Shown here piece after piece: positions 8,269 through 15,926 of a stretch of 64,000 nt of DNA. Each line of letters begins with the position of its first letter. The first letter of the stretch is position 1. Under the pieces are notes generated by a model. It searched no databases. It was not told the origin of the DNA and was given only the letters and a program-made list of their open reading frames with translations. Source of the DNA: PALSA-612 sp963791225 (lineage in GTDB: Bacteria > Actinomycetota > Thermoleophilia > Gaiellales > Gaiellaceae); assembly GCA_963791225.1 (NCBI GenBank), contig CAWBRV010000006.1, forward strand, positions 1 to 64,000, written 5' to 3'. Position numbers and translations under genes: made by a program.

Positions 8269-8274
8269 ATGCCG

Positions 8275-9285
8275 ATGGACGTCTCGGCACGCATCGTCCG
8301 GCTCCCGCTCGCCGAGACGTTCCGGATCGCGCGCGAGACGTCCGAATGGGCTGAGGTCGTCCAGGTCGAGCTCCGCCACGGTGACGTGGTCGGCTACGGC
8401 GAGGCGGCGCCGATCGAGCGGTACGAGCAGACCGCCGCGTCGGCGCTCGCCTACGTGGAGGCGAACGCGGACGCGCTCGGCGACGACCCATGGGCGCTCG
8501 ACGAGATCCACGGCCGGCTCCCGCACGGCGAGCCGGCCGCGCGCTCTGCGCTCGACGGAGCGCTGCACGACCTCTGCGGCAAGCTCGCCGGCGTCCCCGT
8601 CTGGAAACTGCTCGGCCTGCGTCGCGGCGGGCCGCCGACGTCGTGGACGATCGGCCTCGGCGACCCGGACGAGATGGCCCGCAAGGCCGAGCGGGACGCG
8701 CCGCGCTTCAAGCGCCTGAAGCTGAAGCTCGGCGGCGGCGACGGCCTCGACGTCGAGCGGGTGCGCGCCGTCCGCGGCGTCACCGCACTACCGCTCCAGG
8801 TGGACGTGAACGAGGGGTGGTCGCAGGCCGAGGCGCTCGACGCGCTCCCGCAACTCGCGGAGCTTGGCGTCTCCTACTGCGAGCAGCCGCTGCCCGCCGC
8901 CGACCCGGGGGGGATCGAGCTCAAGCGCTCCTCGCGGCTCCCGATCTACGTCGACGAGGACTGCCACACGCTCGACGACGTGGCCGTGTGCGCCGAGATC
9001 GCGCACGGGATCAACGTCAAGCTGGCGAAGTCGGGCGGCCCCCGCGAGGCCGTGCGAATGGCGCACGCCGCGCGCGCGCTCGGCCTCGGGCTGATGCTCG
9101 GCTGCATGGTCGAGTCCGGTCTCGGCATCGCCCCCGGTGCCCACATCGCCGTCCTGTTCGACCACGTCGACCTCGACGGGAACATCCTGATCCGCGACGA
9201 CCCCTGGCCCGGGATCGAGCTCGCAGACGGCGTGCAGATGCCGAGCCCGACCGCGCCGGGCCTCGGCGTCTCTTCCGTTGCGTGA
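8275..9285 (+). CDS. dgcA: Enolase-superfamily epimerase/racemase (dipeptide epimerase family; DgcA-like)
   Basis: About 336 residues with the two-domain enolase-superfamily layout: N-terminal capping domain (GYGEAAPIERY) and a TIM barrel. Catalytic and metal positions are visible: KLKLGG with the second Lys as base, DVNEGW, CEQPL, and VDEDC followed by KLAKSGG carrying the opposite Lys. This is the L-Ala-D/L-Glu epimerase branch. In a described D-glutamate pathway the paralogue DgcA racemises N-acetyl-D-glutamate and is encoded with the DUF1611 protein DgcN, which is present two genes downstream; that context favours DgcA over peptidoglycan-peptide recycling, as an inference. It overlaps the next gene by 8 bp. 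Confidence 0.85.
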   Translation: MDVSARIVRLPLAETFRIARETSEWAEVVQVELRHGDVVGYGEAAPIERYEQTAASALAYVEANADALGDDPWALDEIHGRLPHGEPAARSALDGALHDLCGKLAGVPVWKLLGLRRGGPPTSWTIGLGDPDEMARKAERDAPRFKRLKLKLGGGDGLDVERVRAVRGVTALPLQVDVNEGWSQAEALDALPQLAELGVSYCEQPLPAADPGGIELKRSSRLPIYVDEDCHTLDDVAVCAEIAHGINVKLAKSGGPREAVRMAHAARALGLGLMLGCMVESGLGIAPGAHIAVLFDHVDLDGNILIRDDPWPGIELADGVQMPSPTAPGLGVSSVA

Positions 9286-10070
9286 GGAGCTCGTCAGCGG
9301 CCTCGCGCGCGACTACGGCGTCCACGCGTACGGGAAGTGGCGCGGCGCCTTCTGGCGGCTGCTCTCGCTCGTCGAGCTGGGCGTCGGCAGCGACCACCCC
9401 GGCGTGCTCGCAGCCGCGGAACAGACCCTCGCCTGGCTCGCAAGTCCGCGGCGTCTCGCCGAGATCCACAAGCGAGTCATCGACGGACGCGTACGGCGCT
9501 GCGCATCGCAGGACGGGCGTGGACTGTGGGCTTGCTGTCGCCTGGGCCTCGAAGGACGAACGCATGGACACGCTCGCCGAGTCGCTGGTCGAGACGCAGT
9601 GGCCGGACGGCGGCTGGAACTGCGACCGCCACCGGGAGTGCACGCACTCGTCGTTCAACGAGACGTGGGGGCCGATCCAGGGCCTCGCCGTCTACGGCGC
9701 GACCGACGCCGCCGCCCGCGGTGCGGAGTTCCTGCTTCGGCACCGCCTCGTCTTCTCGGAGCGCACCGGCCTCCCCGCGCACCCGGTCTTCCTCGAGCTC
9801 AGCTACCCGCCCTACTGGCACTACGACGTGCTCGTCGGACTGACCACGCTCCAGCGCTCGGAAGGGCTCGACGACGATCGGGCCTCGGACGCCCTCGACC
9901 TCGTCGAGTCGAAGCGACAACCCGACGGCACCTGGCGGTGCGAGCGGCGCTGGTGGAAGCGGCCCGGCTCGAAGGGCGCAGGTGTCGAGGCCGTGGACTG
10001 GGGGCCGGCCGCGAACGAGCTGCTGACCGAGCGAGCTCGCGACCTGCTGCAGGCGGCGGGACGCGGCTAG
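9278..10070 (+). pseudogene. Squalene-cyclase/prenyltransferase-like alpha-toroid protein, one frameshift
   Basis: From TTG 9278 the first frame reads MREELVSGLARDYGVHAYGK through ...LWACCRLGLE. Near 9550 one base appears inserted, and the other frame continues DERMDTLAESLVETQ to the stop at 10070, giving about 263 residues in all. QW-like repeats typical of terpene cyclase/protein prenyltransferase alpha-toroids are present (QWPDGGWNC, QPDGTWRCE), plus GLAVYGATDAAARGAEFLL. It is too short for a squalene cyclase, and no DxDD or zinc ligand set is obvious. It is flanked by overlaps or no gap with dgcA and dgcN, so it is almost surely co-transcribed with them. Its role there is unknown. Confidence 0.7.
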
Positions 10071-11096
10071 ATGGCCGAGAAGCGCTATCTCGTCCTCGCC
10101 GAGGATTTCTCGGGCGACCCGCACTACGGCAAGACGGCGCGCGGGATCGTCCACTACGGCCTGACGCCGGTCGTCGCGCTCGTCGACTCGAGCCGGGCCG
10201 GCGAAGACCAGGACGGAATCCCGATCGTCGGCTCGGTCGAGGAGGCGCTCCCGCTCGGGCCGACCACCGCCGTCGTCGGCGTCGCCACCGCCGGCGGGCG
10301 CTTCCCGCCCAAGTGGCGCGAGCTCCTGAAGCGCTGCATCGAGAACGGCCTCGACGTCGAGAACGGCCTCCACCAGTTCATCGCCGACGATCCCGAGCTC
10401 GCCGAGCTCGCGGCGCGGCACGGCGTCGAGCTCCGCGACCTGCGCCGCCCGCCCGAGGGCCTGAACGTGCCGACCGGCGAGAACCTCCGCGTGCCGGCCA
10501 GGATCGTGCTCACCGTCGGCTCCGACTGCGCGATCGGGAAGATGACCGTCGCGCTCGAGCTCGACCGGGCGGCGCGCGCCCGTGGGCTCGCCTCGGCCTT
10601 CGTCCCCACCGGCCAGACGGGCATCGCGATCGCGGGCTGGGGGCTCTGCGTCGACGCGGTCGTCTCCGACTTCATCGCCGGCGCGGCCGAGCGGCTCGTC
10701 GTCGAAGGAGCCGAGCGTGGGGGAGAGCTGCTGATCGTCGAGGGCCAGGGGTCGATCACGCATCCCGCCTATTCGGGCGTGACGCTCGGGCTGATCCACG
10801 GCTCGGCGCCGCACGTGTTCGTGCTCTGCCACCAGGCGGGGTCGACCGAGCACGAGGGCTTCCCGGGCAACCCGCTGACGCCGCTCCCGGAACTCGTCGA
10901 CCTCCACGAGCGGCTGTCGCTCCGCGCTCGGCCGGCGACGGTGGCTGCGATCGCGCTCAACACGCGCCTCCTGGACGAAAACGCGGCGCGGGCAGCGATC
11001 GCCGAGGCAGCCGCCGAGACCGGGCTCCCCGCCGACGATCCGGTGCGCTTCGGGCCCGATCGGCTGCTGGACGCAGTTCTCGCAGCGCTGCCTTGA
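10071..11096 (+). CDS. dgcN: DUF1611 protein, DgcN-like (probable D-glutamate N-acetyltransferase)
   Basis: A 341-residue DUF1611 protein. It has an N-terminal Rossmann-like part (LVLAEDFSGDPHYGKTARG) and a C-terminal P-loop-like domain with GSDCAIGKMT (about 147-156), PTGQTGIAI and VEGQGSITHPAYSG. Family member DgcN works with DgcA to convert D-Glu through N-acetyl-D-Glu; the pairing with an enolase-superfamily gene here matches. It follows the toroid gene directly (stop and start adjacent). Its stop codon overlaps the -35 box of the next promoter. The function is assigned by family and neighbourhood, not by catalytic residues. Confidence 0.8.
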   Translation: MAEKRYLVLAEDFSGDPHYGKTARGIVHYGLTPVVALVDSSRAGEDQDGIPIVGSVEEALPLGPTTAVVGVATAGGRFPPKWRELLKRCIENGLDVENGLHQFIADDPELAELAARHGVELRDLRRPPEGLNVPTGENLRVPARIVLTVGSDCAIGKMTVALELDRAARARGLASAFVPTGQTGIAIAGWGLCVDAVVSDFIAGAAERLVVEGAERGGELLIVEGQGSITHPAYSGVTLGLIHGSAPHVFVLCHQAGSTEHEGFPGNPLTPLPELVDLHERLSLRARPATVAAIALNTRLLDENAARAAIAEAAAETGLPADDPVRFGPDRLLDAVLAALP

Positions 11097-11121
11097 CACG
11101 AACGCGTGTTCGCTCTACACT
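11093..11121 (+). promoter_or_regulatory. Consensus sigma-A promoter of the LysM gene
   Basis: A perfect -35 TTGACA (11093-11098), a 17-bp spacer and a -10 TACACT (11116-11121). Predicted transcription start is about 11128-11131, at or next to the ATG 11131, so the mRNA has essentially no leader. Two SOS boxes overlap it. Confidence 0.85.
11099..11112 (+). promoter_or_regulatory. LexA (SOS) box 1
   Basis: CGAACGCGTGTTCG, matching the Gram-positive/actinobacterial LexA operator CGAAC-N4-GTTCG exactly. It lies in the spacer between -35 and -10, where a bound repressor blocks RNA polymerase. Confidence 0.85.
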
Positions 11122-11123
11122 GG

Positions 11124-11137
11124 CGAACACATGTTCG
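11124..11137 (+). promoter_or_regulatory. LexA (SOS) box 2
   Basis: CGAACACATGTTCG, a second exact operator, 25 bp centre to centre from box 1. It covers the predicted transcription start and contains the ATG start codon of the LysM gene inside its centre. Confidence 0.85.
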
Positions 11138-11376
11138 TTCGCGTCGCACTTCTTCTCGTTGCCGCCGCCTTCGCAGTCGCCGTCGCCGCCCGCCAGTCGA
11201 GCGGTGCGGCGCCCGCGGAGCGGTACGTCGTGCACCCGGGCGACACGCTCTGGAGCATCGCGGTGTCGCACTACGCGGGCGATCCGCGCGACGGCGTCCT
11301 GAGGATCGAGCACCGCAACGGGCTGGGCGGCCCGTCGATCCGGCCGGGCCAGCGGCTCGTGCTCCCGCCCGGCTAG
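11131..11376 (+). CDS. SOS-controlled membrane-anchored LysM protein (YneA/ChiZ-like cell-division inhibitor candidate)
   Basis: An 81-residue protein: one N-terminal membrane/signal segment (residues 3-20, VRVALLLVAAAFAVAVAA) and a single LysM peptidoglycan-binding domain (about 33-79; YVVHPGDTLWSIA ... IRPGQRLVLPPG). Membrane-anchored LysM proteins under LexA control act as SOS division inhibitors in Firmicutes (YneA) and actinobacteria (Rv2719c/ChiZ); here the same architecture sits under a strong promoter with two LexA boxes. lexA itself is not in this window. No hydrolase domain is present, so YneA is the closer model. Confidence 0.85.
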   Translation: MFVRVALLLVAAAFAVAVAARQSSGAAPAERYVVHPGDTLWSIAVSHYAGDPRDGVLRIEHRNGLGGPSIRPGQRLVLPPG

Positions 11377-11391
11377 AGCCCGAGCAGGAGG

Positions 11392-11868
11392 CTAGGTGAG
11401 GCGCATCCAGACGTACTCGTCGTCCTGGTCGAGGTTCAGCGACGCCTCTTCGGCGCGGTCCATTCGCGCGAAACCGGCGCTGCGGTAGGCCGCAAAGCGG
11501 GCGCGATCACCACGGACGACCCGTGCCACGATCGACCGGAACCCCCGCCGCCGGCCCTCGACAGCCAGGAGCGCCACGAATTCGCGTCCCACGCCCTGTC
11601 CGCGCCGTTCCGGCGCCACGATCACGCGCGCGAGCTCGGCCTCGTCCTCGGCGTGGTCCTCCCAGACCTGGCCGTACGCGCACAGCTCGCCCCCGACCAG
11701 CCCCACGCAGGGAACGACGCCCGGCAGTGCGTGCCACTCGTCGATGACGGCCGGCGACAGGCGGAGAAACGGCACCGACGCCCAGGCGAGCGCCTCGCCG
11801 GCCGACTCCACCCAGCCGACGACCGTCGCCGCGTCGTCCTGCCGGTAATCCCTCAGGGCGAGATCCAC
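11392..11868 (-). CDS. GNAT-family N-acetyltransferase
   Basis: A 158-residue single-domain protein. The acetyl-CoA pyrophosphate loop is clear (motif A: ARVIVAPERRGQGVGREF, with RxxGxG), preceded by GELCAYGQVWED. A C-terminal AAYRSAGFARMD segment corresponds to motif B. The substrate is unknown. It starts at GTG 11868 and is divergent from rnz. It is convergent with the LysM gene, 15 bp apart. Confidence 0.85.
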   Translation of the reverse strand: MDLALRDYRQDDAATVVGWVESAGEALAWASVPFLRLSPAVIDEWHALPGVVPCVGLVGGELCAYGQVWEDHAEDEAELARVIVAPERRGQGVGREFVALLAVEGRRRGFRSIVARVVRGDRARFAAYRSAGFARMDRAEEASLNLDQDDEYVWMRLT

Positions 11869-11945
11869 CGGAGGATCTTCGCTGATGGGCCCGGTTCGGT
11901 TCGGACCGTCGCCGCAGTTCCCACAACGCCCTCCATACTTGAGGC

Positions 11946-12959
11946 GTGGATCTCGATCTCGTCTTCCTGGGGACGTCCGGGTCGATGCCGACCTCGTTCC
12001 GGGGCGCGCCCGCGCTGCTCGTCCGCCGCGGCGGCGAGCGGCTCCTGTTCGACTGCGGCGAGGGAACGCAGCGCCAGCTCCTCACATCTGCCGTCGGGCT
12101 CGTCGACCTGCGCGAGGTCTTCCTCACGCACTACCACGCCGACCACTACCTGGGCCTGCCGGGGATGCTGAAGACGTTCGCGATGCGCGGCCGTGAGGAG
12201 CCGGTCACGATCTACGGGCCGGTCGGCCTGGGCGCACTCTTCGCCGACCTGCGGCGCATCTTCGGCAAGCTCACCTACGAGTACACGCTCGTGGAGCTTC
12301 GACCGGGCGACCGCCTCCCGCGTGACGGGTACGTGCTCGACGTCTTCCCGGTTCTACACGGACGGAACGCGGTCGGCTACACCTTGCTCGAGGACGAACG
12401 GCCGGGGCGGTTCGACGTGTCGACCGCCGACGCGCTCGGTGTGCCGCCCGGCCCCGAACGCGGGGCGCTGCAGCGCGGCGAGGCGGTGACACTCACCGAC
12501 GGGCGCGTCGTCCGTCCAGACGAGGTGCTGGGGCCCGCGCGCCAGGGTCGCAAGGTGGCGATCACGGGCGACACCGCGCCGTCCTCGGACGTGGTCGAGG
12601 CTGCCACGAACGCCGACGTCCTCGTCCACGAGGCCACGTTCCTCGAGGACGAGCAAGAGCGCGCGCGCGAGACGCTTCACTCGACGGCGCTCGACGCGGC
12701 CGCCGCGGCGCGCGAGGCAGATGTCGGCCTGCTCGCGCTCGTCCATCTCTCCAGCCGCTACCTCGGCCGCGACGCGGCACGCGAGGCACGCACGGTCTTC
12801 CCGGAGACAGTGGTGCCGAAGGACTTCGATACGATCGAGGTCGGGTTCGACGAGCGAGGCGGGCCGCGGCTCGTCAAGGGTGGCGCCGTACACCGCCGGG
12901 TGCAGCCTCCCGCCGCGGAGGAGGCGGTCCCCGTCGGGGAGGAAGGTGGTGCAGCATGA
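11946..12959 (+). CDS. rnz: Ribonuclease Z (tRNA 3'-endonuclease)
   Basis: A 337-residue metallo-beta-lactamase protein of the tRNase Z family. The N-terminal LGTSGSMPT, the zinc signature THYHADHYLGLPGM, ITGDT (metal-bridging Asp) and the HSTALDAAAAA/LVHLSSRY region are all in order. It trims tRNA 3' trailers so CCA can be added; the tRNA-Arg in this window lacks an encoded CCA and would need it. It starts at GTG 11946. Its stop codon overlaps the ATG of a 23-codon frame in ATGA fashion. Confidence 0.92.
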   Translation: MDLDLVFLGTSGSMPTSFRGAPALLVRRGGERLLFDCGEGTQRQLLTSAVGLVDLREVFLTHYHADHYLGLPGMLKTFAMRGREEPVTIYGPVGLGALFADLRRIFGKLTYEYTLVELRPGDRLPRDGYVLDVFPVLHGRNAVGYTLLEDERPGRFDVSTADALGVPPGPERGALQRGEAVTLTDGRVVRPDEVLGPARQGRKVAITGDTAPSSDVVEAATNADVLVHEATFLEDEQERARETLHSTALDAAAAAREADVGLLALVHLSSRYLGRDAAREARTVFPETVVPKDFDTIEVGFDERGGPRLVKGGAVHRRVQPPAAEEAVPVGEEGGAA

Positions 12960-13027
12960 GCGTAGGCTCGACGGAGCTCAACGAGGAGCGGACGCGCCGG
13001 CTTGGCCGGCGCCGGGAGCGGGCATGA
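12956..13027 (+). CDS. Candidate 23-residue micro-ORF linking rnz and the DUF2007 gene
   Basis: ATG 12956 overlaps the rnz stop (ATGA), and the frame's own TGA (13025-13027) overlaps the next gene's ATG (13024), again as ATGA. It encodes a hydrophilic, Arg/Glu-rich peptide beginning MSVGSTELNEERTRR. Double overlap is the geometry of translational coupling; the peptide may matter only as a ribosome relay. Confidence 0.3.
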   Translation: MSVGSTELNEERTRRLGRRRERA

Positions 13028-13254
13028 GCGGAATGGTGCAGGTCGCCTTGGCGGAGGACGTCACCGAGGCAGAGGAACTCCAGGAGATCCTGCGGCTCGC
13101 AGGCATCGAGTCGCGTCTCGAGACGGCCGTCGAGCACCATCCGACCTCGACCGAGGATGCTCCGCAGAAGGTGCTCGTCCCCGAGGCGTCGCTCGAGCAG
13201 GCGCTCCACGCCATCGAGTCGATGACCGAAACGGACGAGGTGTCCGCGGACTAG
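13024..13254 (+). CDS. DUF2007 family small protein (putative signal-transducing protein)
   Basis: A 76-residue protein. It reads MVQVALAEDVTEAEELQEILRLAGI and later KVLVPEASLEQALHAIES, the beta-alpha-beta pattern of DUF2007. The function is unknown; relatives are small cytoplasmic proteins often named putative prokaryotic signal transducing protein. The ATG at 13024 overlaps the stop of the preceding micro-ORF, and it is probably co-transcribed with rnz. Confidence 0.72.
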   Translation: MSGMVQVALAEDVTEAEELQEILRLAGIESRLETAVEHHPTSTEDAPQKVLVPEASLEQALHAIESMTETDEVSAD

Positions 13255-13274
13255 TCATCGCGCCGGTGCTCTCC

Positions 13275-13390
13275 GGCCGCGCGGCGAATCGGCACAGAAT
13301 CGTCACACACACGTGCGGGAACAGCCGATAGCGTCGAGCACGAGGGTGGAGGGTGGTACCCCACCCTCGATTGGGTGGGGGTGCGCGGAC
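13275..13390 (+). repeat. Intergenic repeat, copy A (hairpin element)
   Basis: About 115 bp whose match lies in inverted orientation at about 41278-41395. The best-conserved block is the 25-mer at 13332-13356 (CGTCGAGCACGAGG then GTGGAGGGTGG). The 3' part forms mutually exclusive hairpins: GGGTGG(13351-13356)/CCACCC(13361-13366), or CCCCACCC(13359-13366)/GGGTGGGG(13373-13380). No coding potential is seen. Confidence 0.65.
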
Positions 13391-13428
13391 ACCCCACACG
13401 CGGACAGGGCCGGTCCGGGCGGCGGCGC

Positions 13429-14166
13429 GTGAGCGTCGACTTCGGGCGCCTGGCACCGCTCTACGACCGCATCCGGCCTGTCGACGACAACTGGCGGCAC
13501 GTGTACGACCTCGTCGTCCGCGAGGCCGACCTTCGCGGCCGTCGCGTCCTCGATCTCGGCTGCGGGACGGGCCGGCTCTCGACGGCGCTCGCCGAGCAGG
13601 ATGTCGCCCGCGTCTGGGGCGTGGACGCGTCGCCGGAGATGCTGGCCGTCGCCAGGCAGAACGTCCCGAGCAGCGTCGGTCTGAAGGAGGGGAGGGCCGA
13701 GCAGCTCCCGTTCCGCGACGGCTGGTTCGACCGGGTCGTCATGTGGCTCGTCTGCCACCTCGTCGACCGCCCCGCCGCCTTCCGCGAGGTCGCGCGCGTG
13801 CTCGCCCCGGCCGGGCGCCTGGCGATCGTCACCTTCGACACTCGCCATTTCGAGCACTACTGGCTGAACCGCTTCTTCCCGGGGATCCAGGAGATCGACC
13901 TGGCGCGCTTTCCGAGCGAGGAGCGGCTCCGCGGCGAACTCGAGGGCGCGGGCTTCGGCTCCGTGCGCTTCGAGCGACTCTCCCAGCACGCGTCGCTGCC
14001 GCGCGAGGCGGCGCTCGAGCGGATCCACGGGCGCCACATCTCCACGTTCGACCTGCTCGGCGAGGACGAGCTCCGCGACGGCACCGCACGGGCCGAGCAG
14101 GAGCTGCCGGATCCCGTCGAATACGACCAGGAGTGGCTGATCTGCATTGCGAATACCGCGGCCTGA
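13429..14166 (+). CDS. Class I SAM-dependent methyltransferase
   Basis: A 245-residue protein. It reads PLYDRIRPVDDNW, the SAM loop VLDLGCGTGRLS (residues 37-48), GVDASPEML (acidic end of strand 2) and LPFRDGWFDRVVMWLVCHL, the Methyltransf_11 layout. The start is set at GTG 13429 because upstream codons fall in the repeat element. Its TGA overlaps the ATG of the next gene (TGATG). The substrate is unknown. Confidence 0.85.
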   Translation: MSVDFGRLAPLYDRIRPVDDNWRHVYDLVVREADLRGRRVLDLGCGTGRLSTALAEQDVARVWGVDASPEMLAVARQNVPSSVGLKEGRAEQLPFRDGWFDRVVMWLVCHLVDRPAAFREVARVLAPAGRLAIVTFDTRHFEHYWLNRFFPGIQEIDLARFPSEERLRGELEGAGFGSVRFERLSQHASLPREAALERIHGRHISTFDLLGEDELRDGTARAEQELPDPVEYDQEWLICIANTAA

Positions 14167-15449
14167 TGCGCCGTCTGCTCCTGCTGGCCCCGCTCGCGCT
14201 CCTCGTCCTCGCGGGTAGCGCGCCCGCCGCGACACGCACGTACAGCAGCCACCAGCTGCACGCGGCCGTCCCCGACGTCGGGTCGCTCATGCGGGCGATC
14301 GACGTGCCCGACGCCGGGCCCGTCTCCTTCGTGGCCGTGGGCGTGCGGATCGCGGATCCGCGTGACTCGGATCTGACGCTCAGCCTCATCAGCCCCAGCG
14401 GAACCTCGGTGCTGCTCACGCGGCGGCACGCCGTCGGCGCCAACTTCGGATCGGGGCCGAAGGGCTGCAGCGGGGCGCTCACGTGGTTCCAGTCGACAGG
14501 GCTTCCCGACCAGATCTCGACCGGTAAGCCGCCGTTCGACGACTACTACTCGCCCGAACAGTCGTTTGCCGCGCTGAACGGCCAGGAGGCGAAAGGCCGG
14601 TGGCAGCTCCGCATCGACGACCGCGCGGCCGGCGCGACGGGGACCCTGCTCTGCTGGCAGCTTGAGCTGAGCCGGAAACGTCGTCGAGCACGTGCGCGCT
14701 TCCAGGGGCGGCGTATCGGCCGACCTTTCGTTCATCGAACGGCACTCCTACAACGGCAGCCTCGCGATCACGATCCGCCGTCATGGCGTACTGACGCTCG
14801 CGGCGCCTATCTCGCGCTTCCGATGCCACGAATGCCCACCTCCGCCGTACGACACGATCGTTCGCCGATCCGCTTCATGTCGTCGACCTCGACGGTGACG
14901 GTGAGCCGGAGGTGCTGATCGACCTCTACACCGGCGGTGCCCATTGCTGCTTCTTCACCGTGATCCTCCGGTTCACCGGCCACGACTACCGCGCGACGAC
15001 CGCCTTCTGGGGGGACCCGGGCTACCGCATGCAGGATCTCGACGGGGACGGGCGTCCCGAGCTCGTCACCGCCGACGACCGCTTCGCCTACCAGTTCACG
15101 GCGTACGTCTACTCGGTGCTACCTGTACGGGTCGAGCACTACGACCACGGCCGCATCGAGGACGTCACCTCGCGGCTACCCCTGGCTCGTCCGCCGCGAG
15201 GCGCGCCGGCTCTGGGCGGACTACGAGCAGAGCCGCACACGATCGGGACGTCGACGTACGCGGCGTGCTGGCCGCGTGGCTGGCCGACGAGTACCGGCTC
15301 GGGCTCGCCGGGACGGCTGGGCGAAGATCCGCGCTGCGTACGCCCGCGGCGAGCTCAGCGTCCCACGGGTCGATCCGATCTGGCCCGCTGGGCAGAAGTA
15401 CCTGAACGTGCTGAGGGCCTTCCTCGCACGGAGCGGCTACTCGGGTTGA
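14166..15449 (+). pseudogene. Secreted P-domain / FG-GAP-like protein, several frameshifts
   Basis: It starts at ATG 14166 with a signal peptide (LLLLAPLALLVLAGSAPA). A proprotein-convertase P-domain follows (about residues 25-170; DSDLTLSLISPSGTSVLL, WQLRIDDRAAGATGTL). From about 14690 the protein continues in other frames: SADLSFIERHSYNGSL, then VLIDLYTGGAHCCFF with two DLDGDG calcium-loop-like motifs, then VRGVLAAWLADEYRLG, and finally WAKIRAAYARGEL to a stop at 15449. At least four single-base breaks are needed. The pieces keep their order and protein-like character, so sequence error is as likely as decay. It is probably an extracellular protein; no protease domain is seen. Confidence 0.62.
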
Positions 15450-15524
15450 GCGAGACGAACAGTCGCCGACCTGCTCGCCGAGGCCCGGGCCGGCCTCGAC
15501 CGCGTCACGCCCGCCCAGGCGTAC

Positions 15525-15836
15525 GTGGCGATGAGCGGCGGCGCCGTGCTCATCGACGTCCGCTCGCAGGACGAGCGCGAACGGCAAGGGCTCGTGCCCG
15601 GCGCCCTCCACTACCCGCTGTCCGTCGTCCTCTGGCGGCTCGACCCGGCCGAGCAGACCGGCAACCCGGAGCTGCCGCTCGACACGCACGTGATGCTCCT
15701 CTGCCGCCAGGGCTACAGCTCGAGCCTCGCCGCCGCCCAGCTCCGGGAGATCGGCTTCCAGCGCGCTACCGACGTGATCGGCGGCGCCGAGGCCTGGATC
15801 GAGGCCGGTCTACCGATCGACCGCGCCGACGTTTGA
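15525..15836 (+). CDS. Rhodanese-like domain protein
   Basis: A rhodanese fold: GGAVLIDVRSQDERERQGLVPGALHYP, then the active loop LLCRQGYSSS with the catalytic Cys, ending DVIGGAEAWIEAGLP. The GTG at 15525 is the first standard start in the frame, but coding sequence clearly extends upstream to about 15462 (TVADLLAEARAGLDRVTPAQA). A likely true start is TTG 15446, overlapping the previous stop as TTGA, with a one-base indel near 15460. Rhodaneses move sulfane sulfur or act as phosphatase-like domains; its partner is unknown. Confidence 0.82.
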   Translation: MAMSGGAVLIDVRSQDERERQGLVPGALHYPLSVVLWRLDPAEQTGNPELPLDTHVMLLCRQGYSSSLAAAQLREIGFQRATDVIGGAEAWIEAGLPIDRADV

Positions 15837-15926
15837 CCGTCCCGCGGGCCGGGGGATGAACATCCTCTAGGCACAGCCGCTCCGTGCCTTCGGCGGCAGG
15901 GGCGGCGCGAACATGGGAGGTAGGCA

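Noticed and set aside
10100..11302. Continuation of the toroid gene's first frame through dgcN as a 674-residue product
   Set aside because: After about 9550 this frame is Arg-rich nonsense; the true continuation is in the frame ending at 10070.
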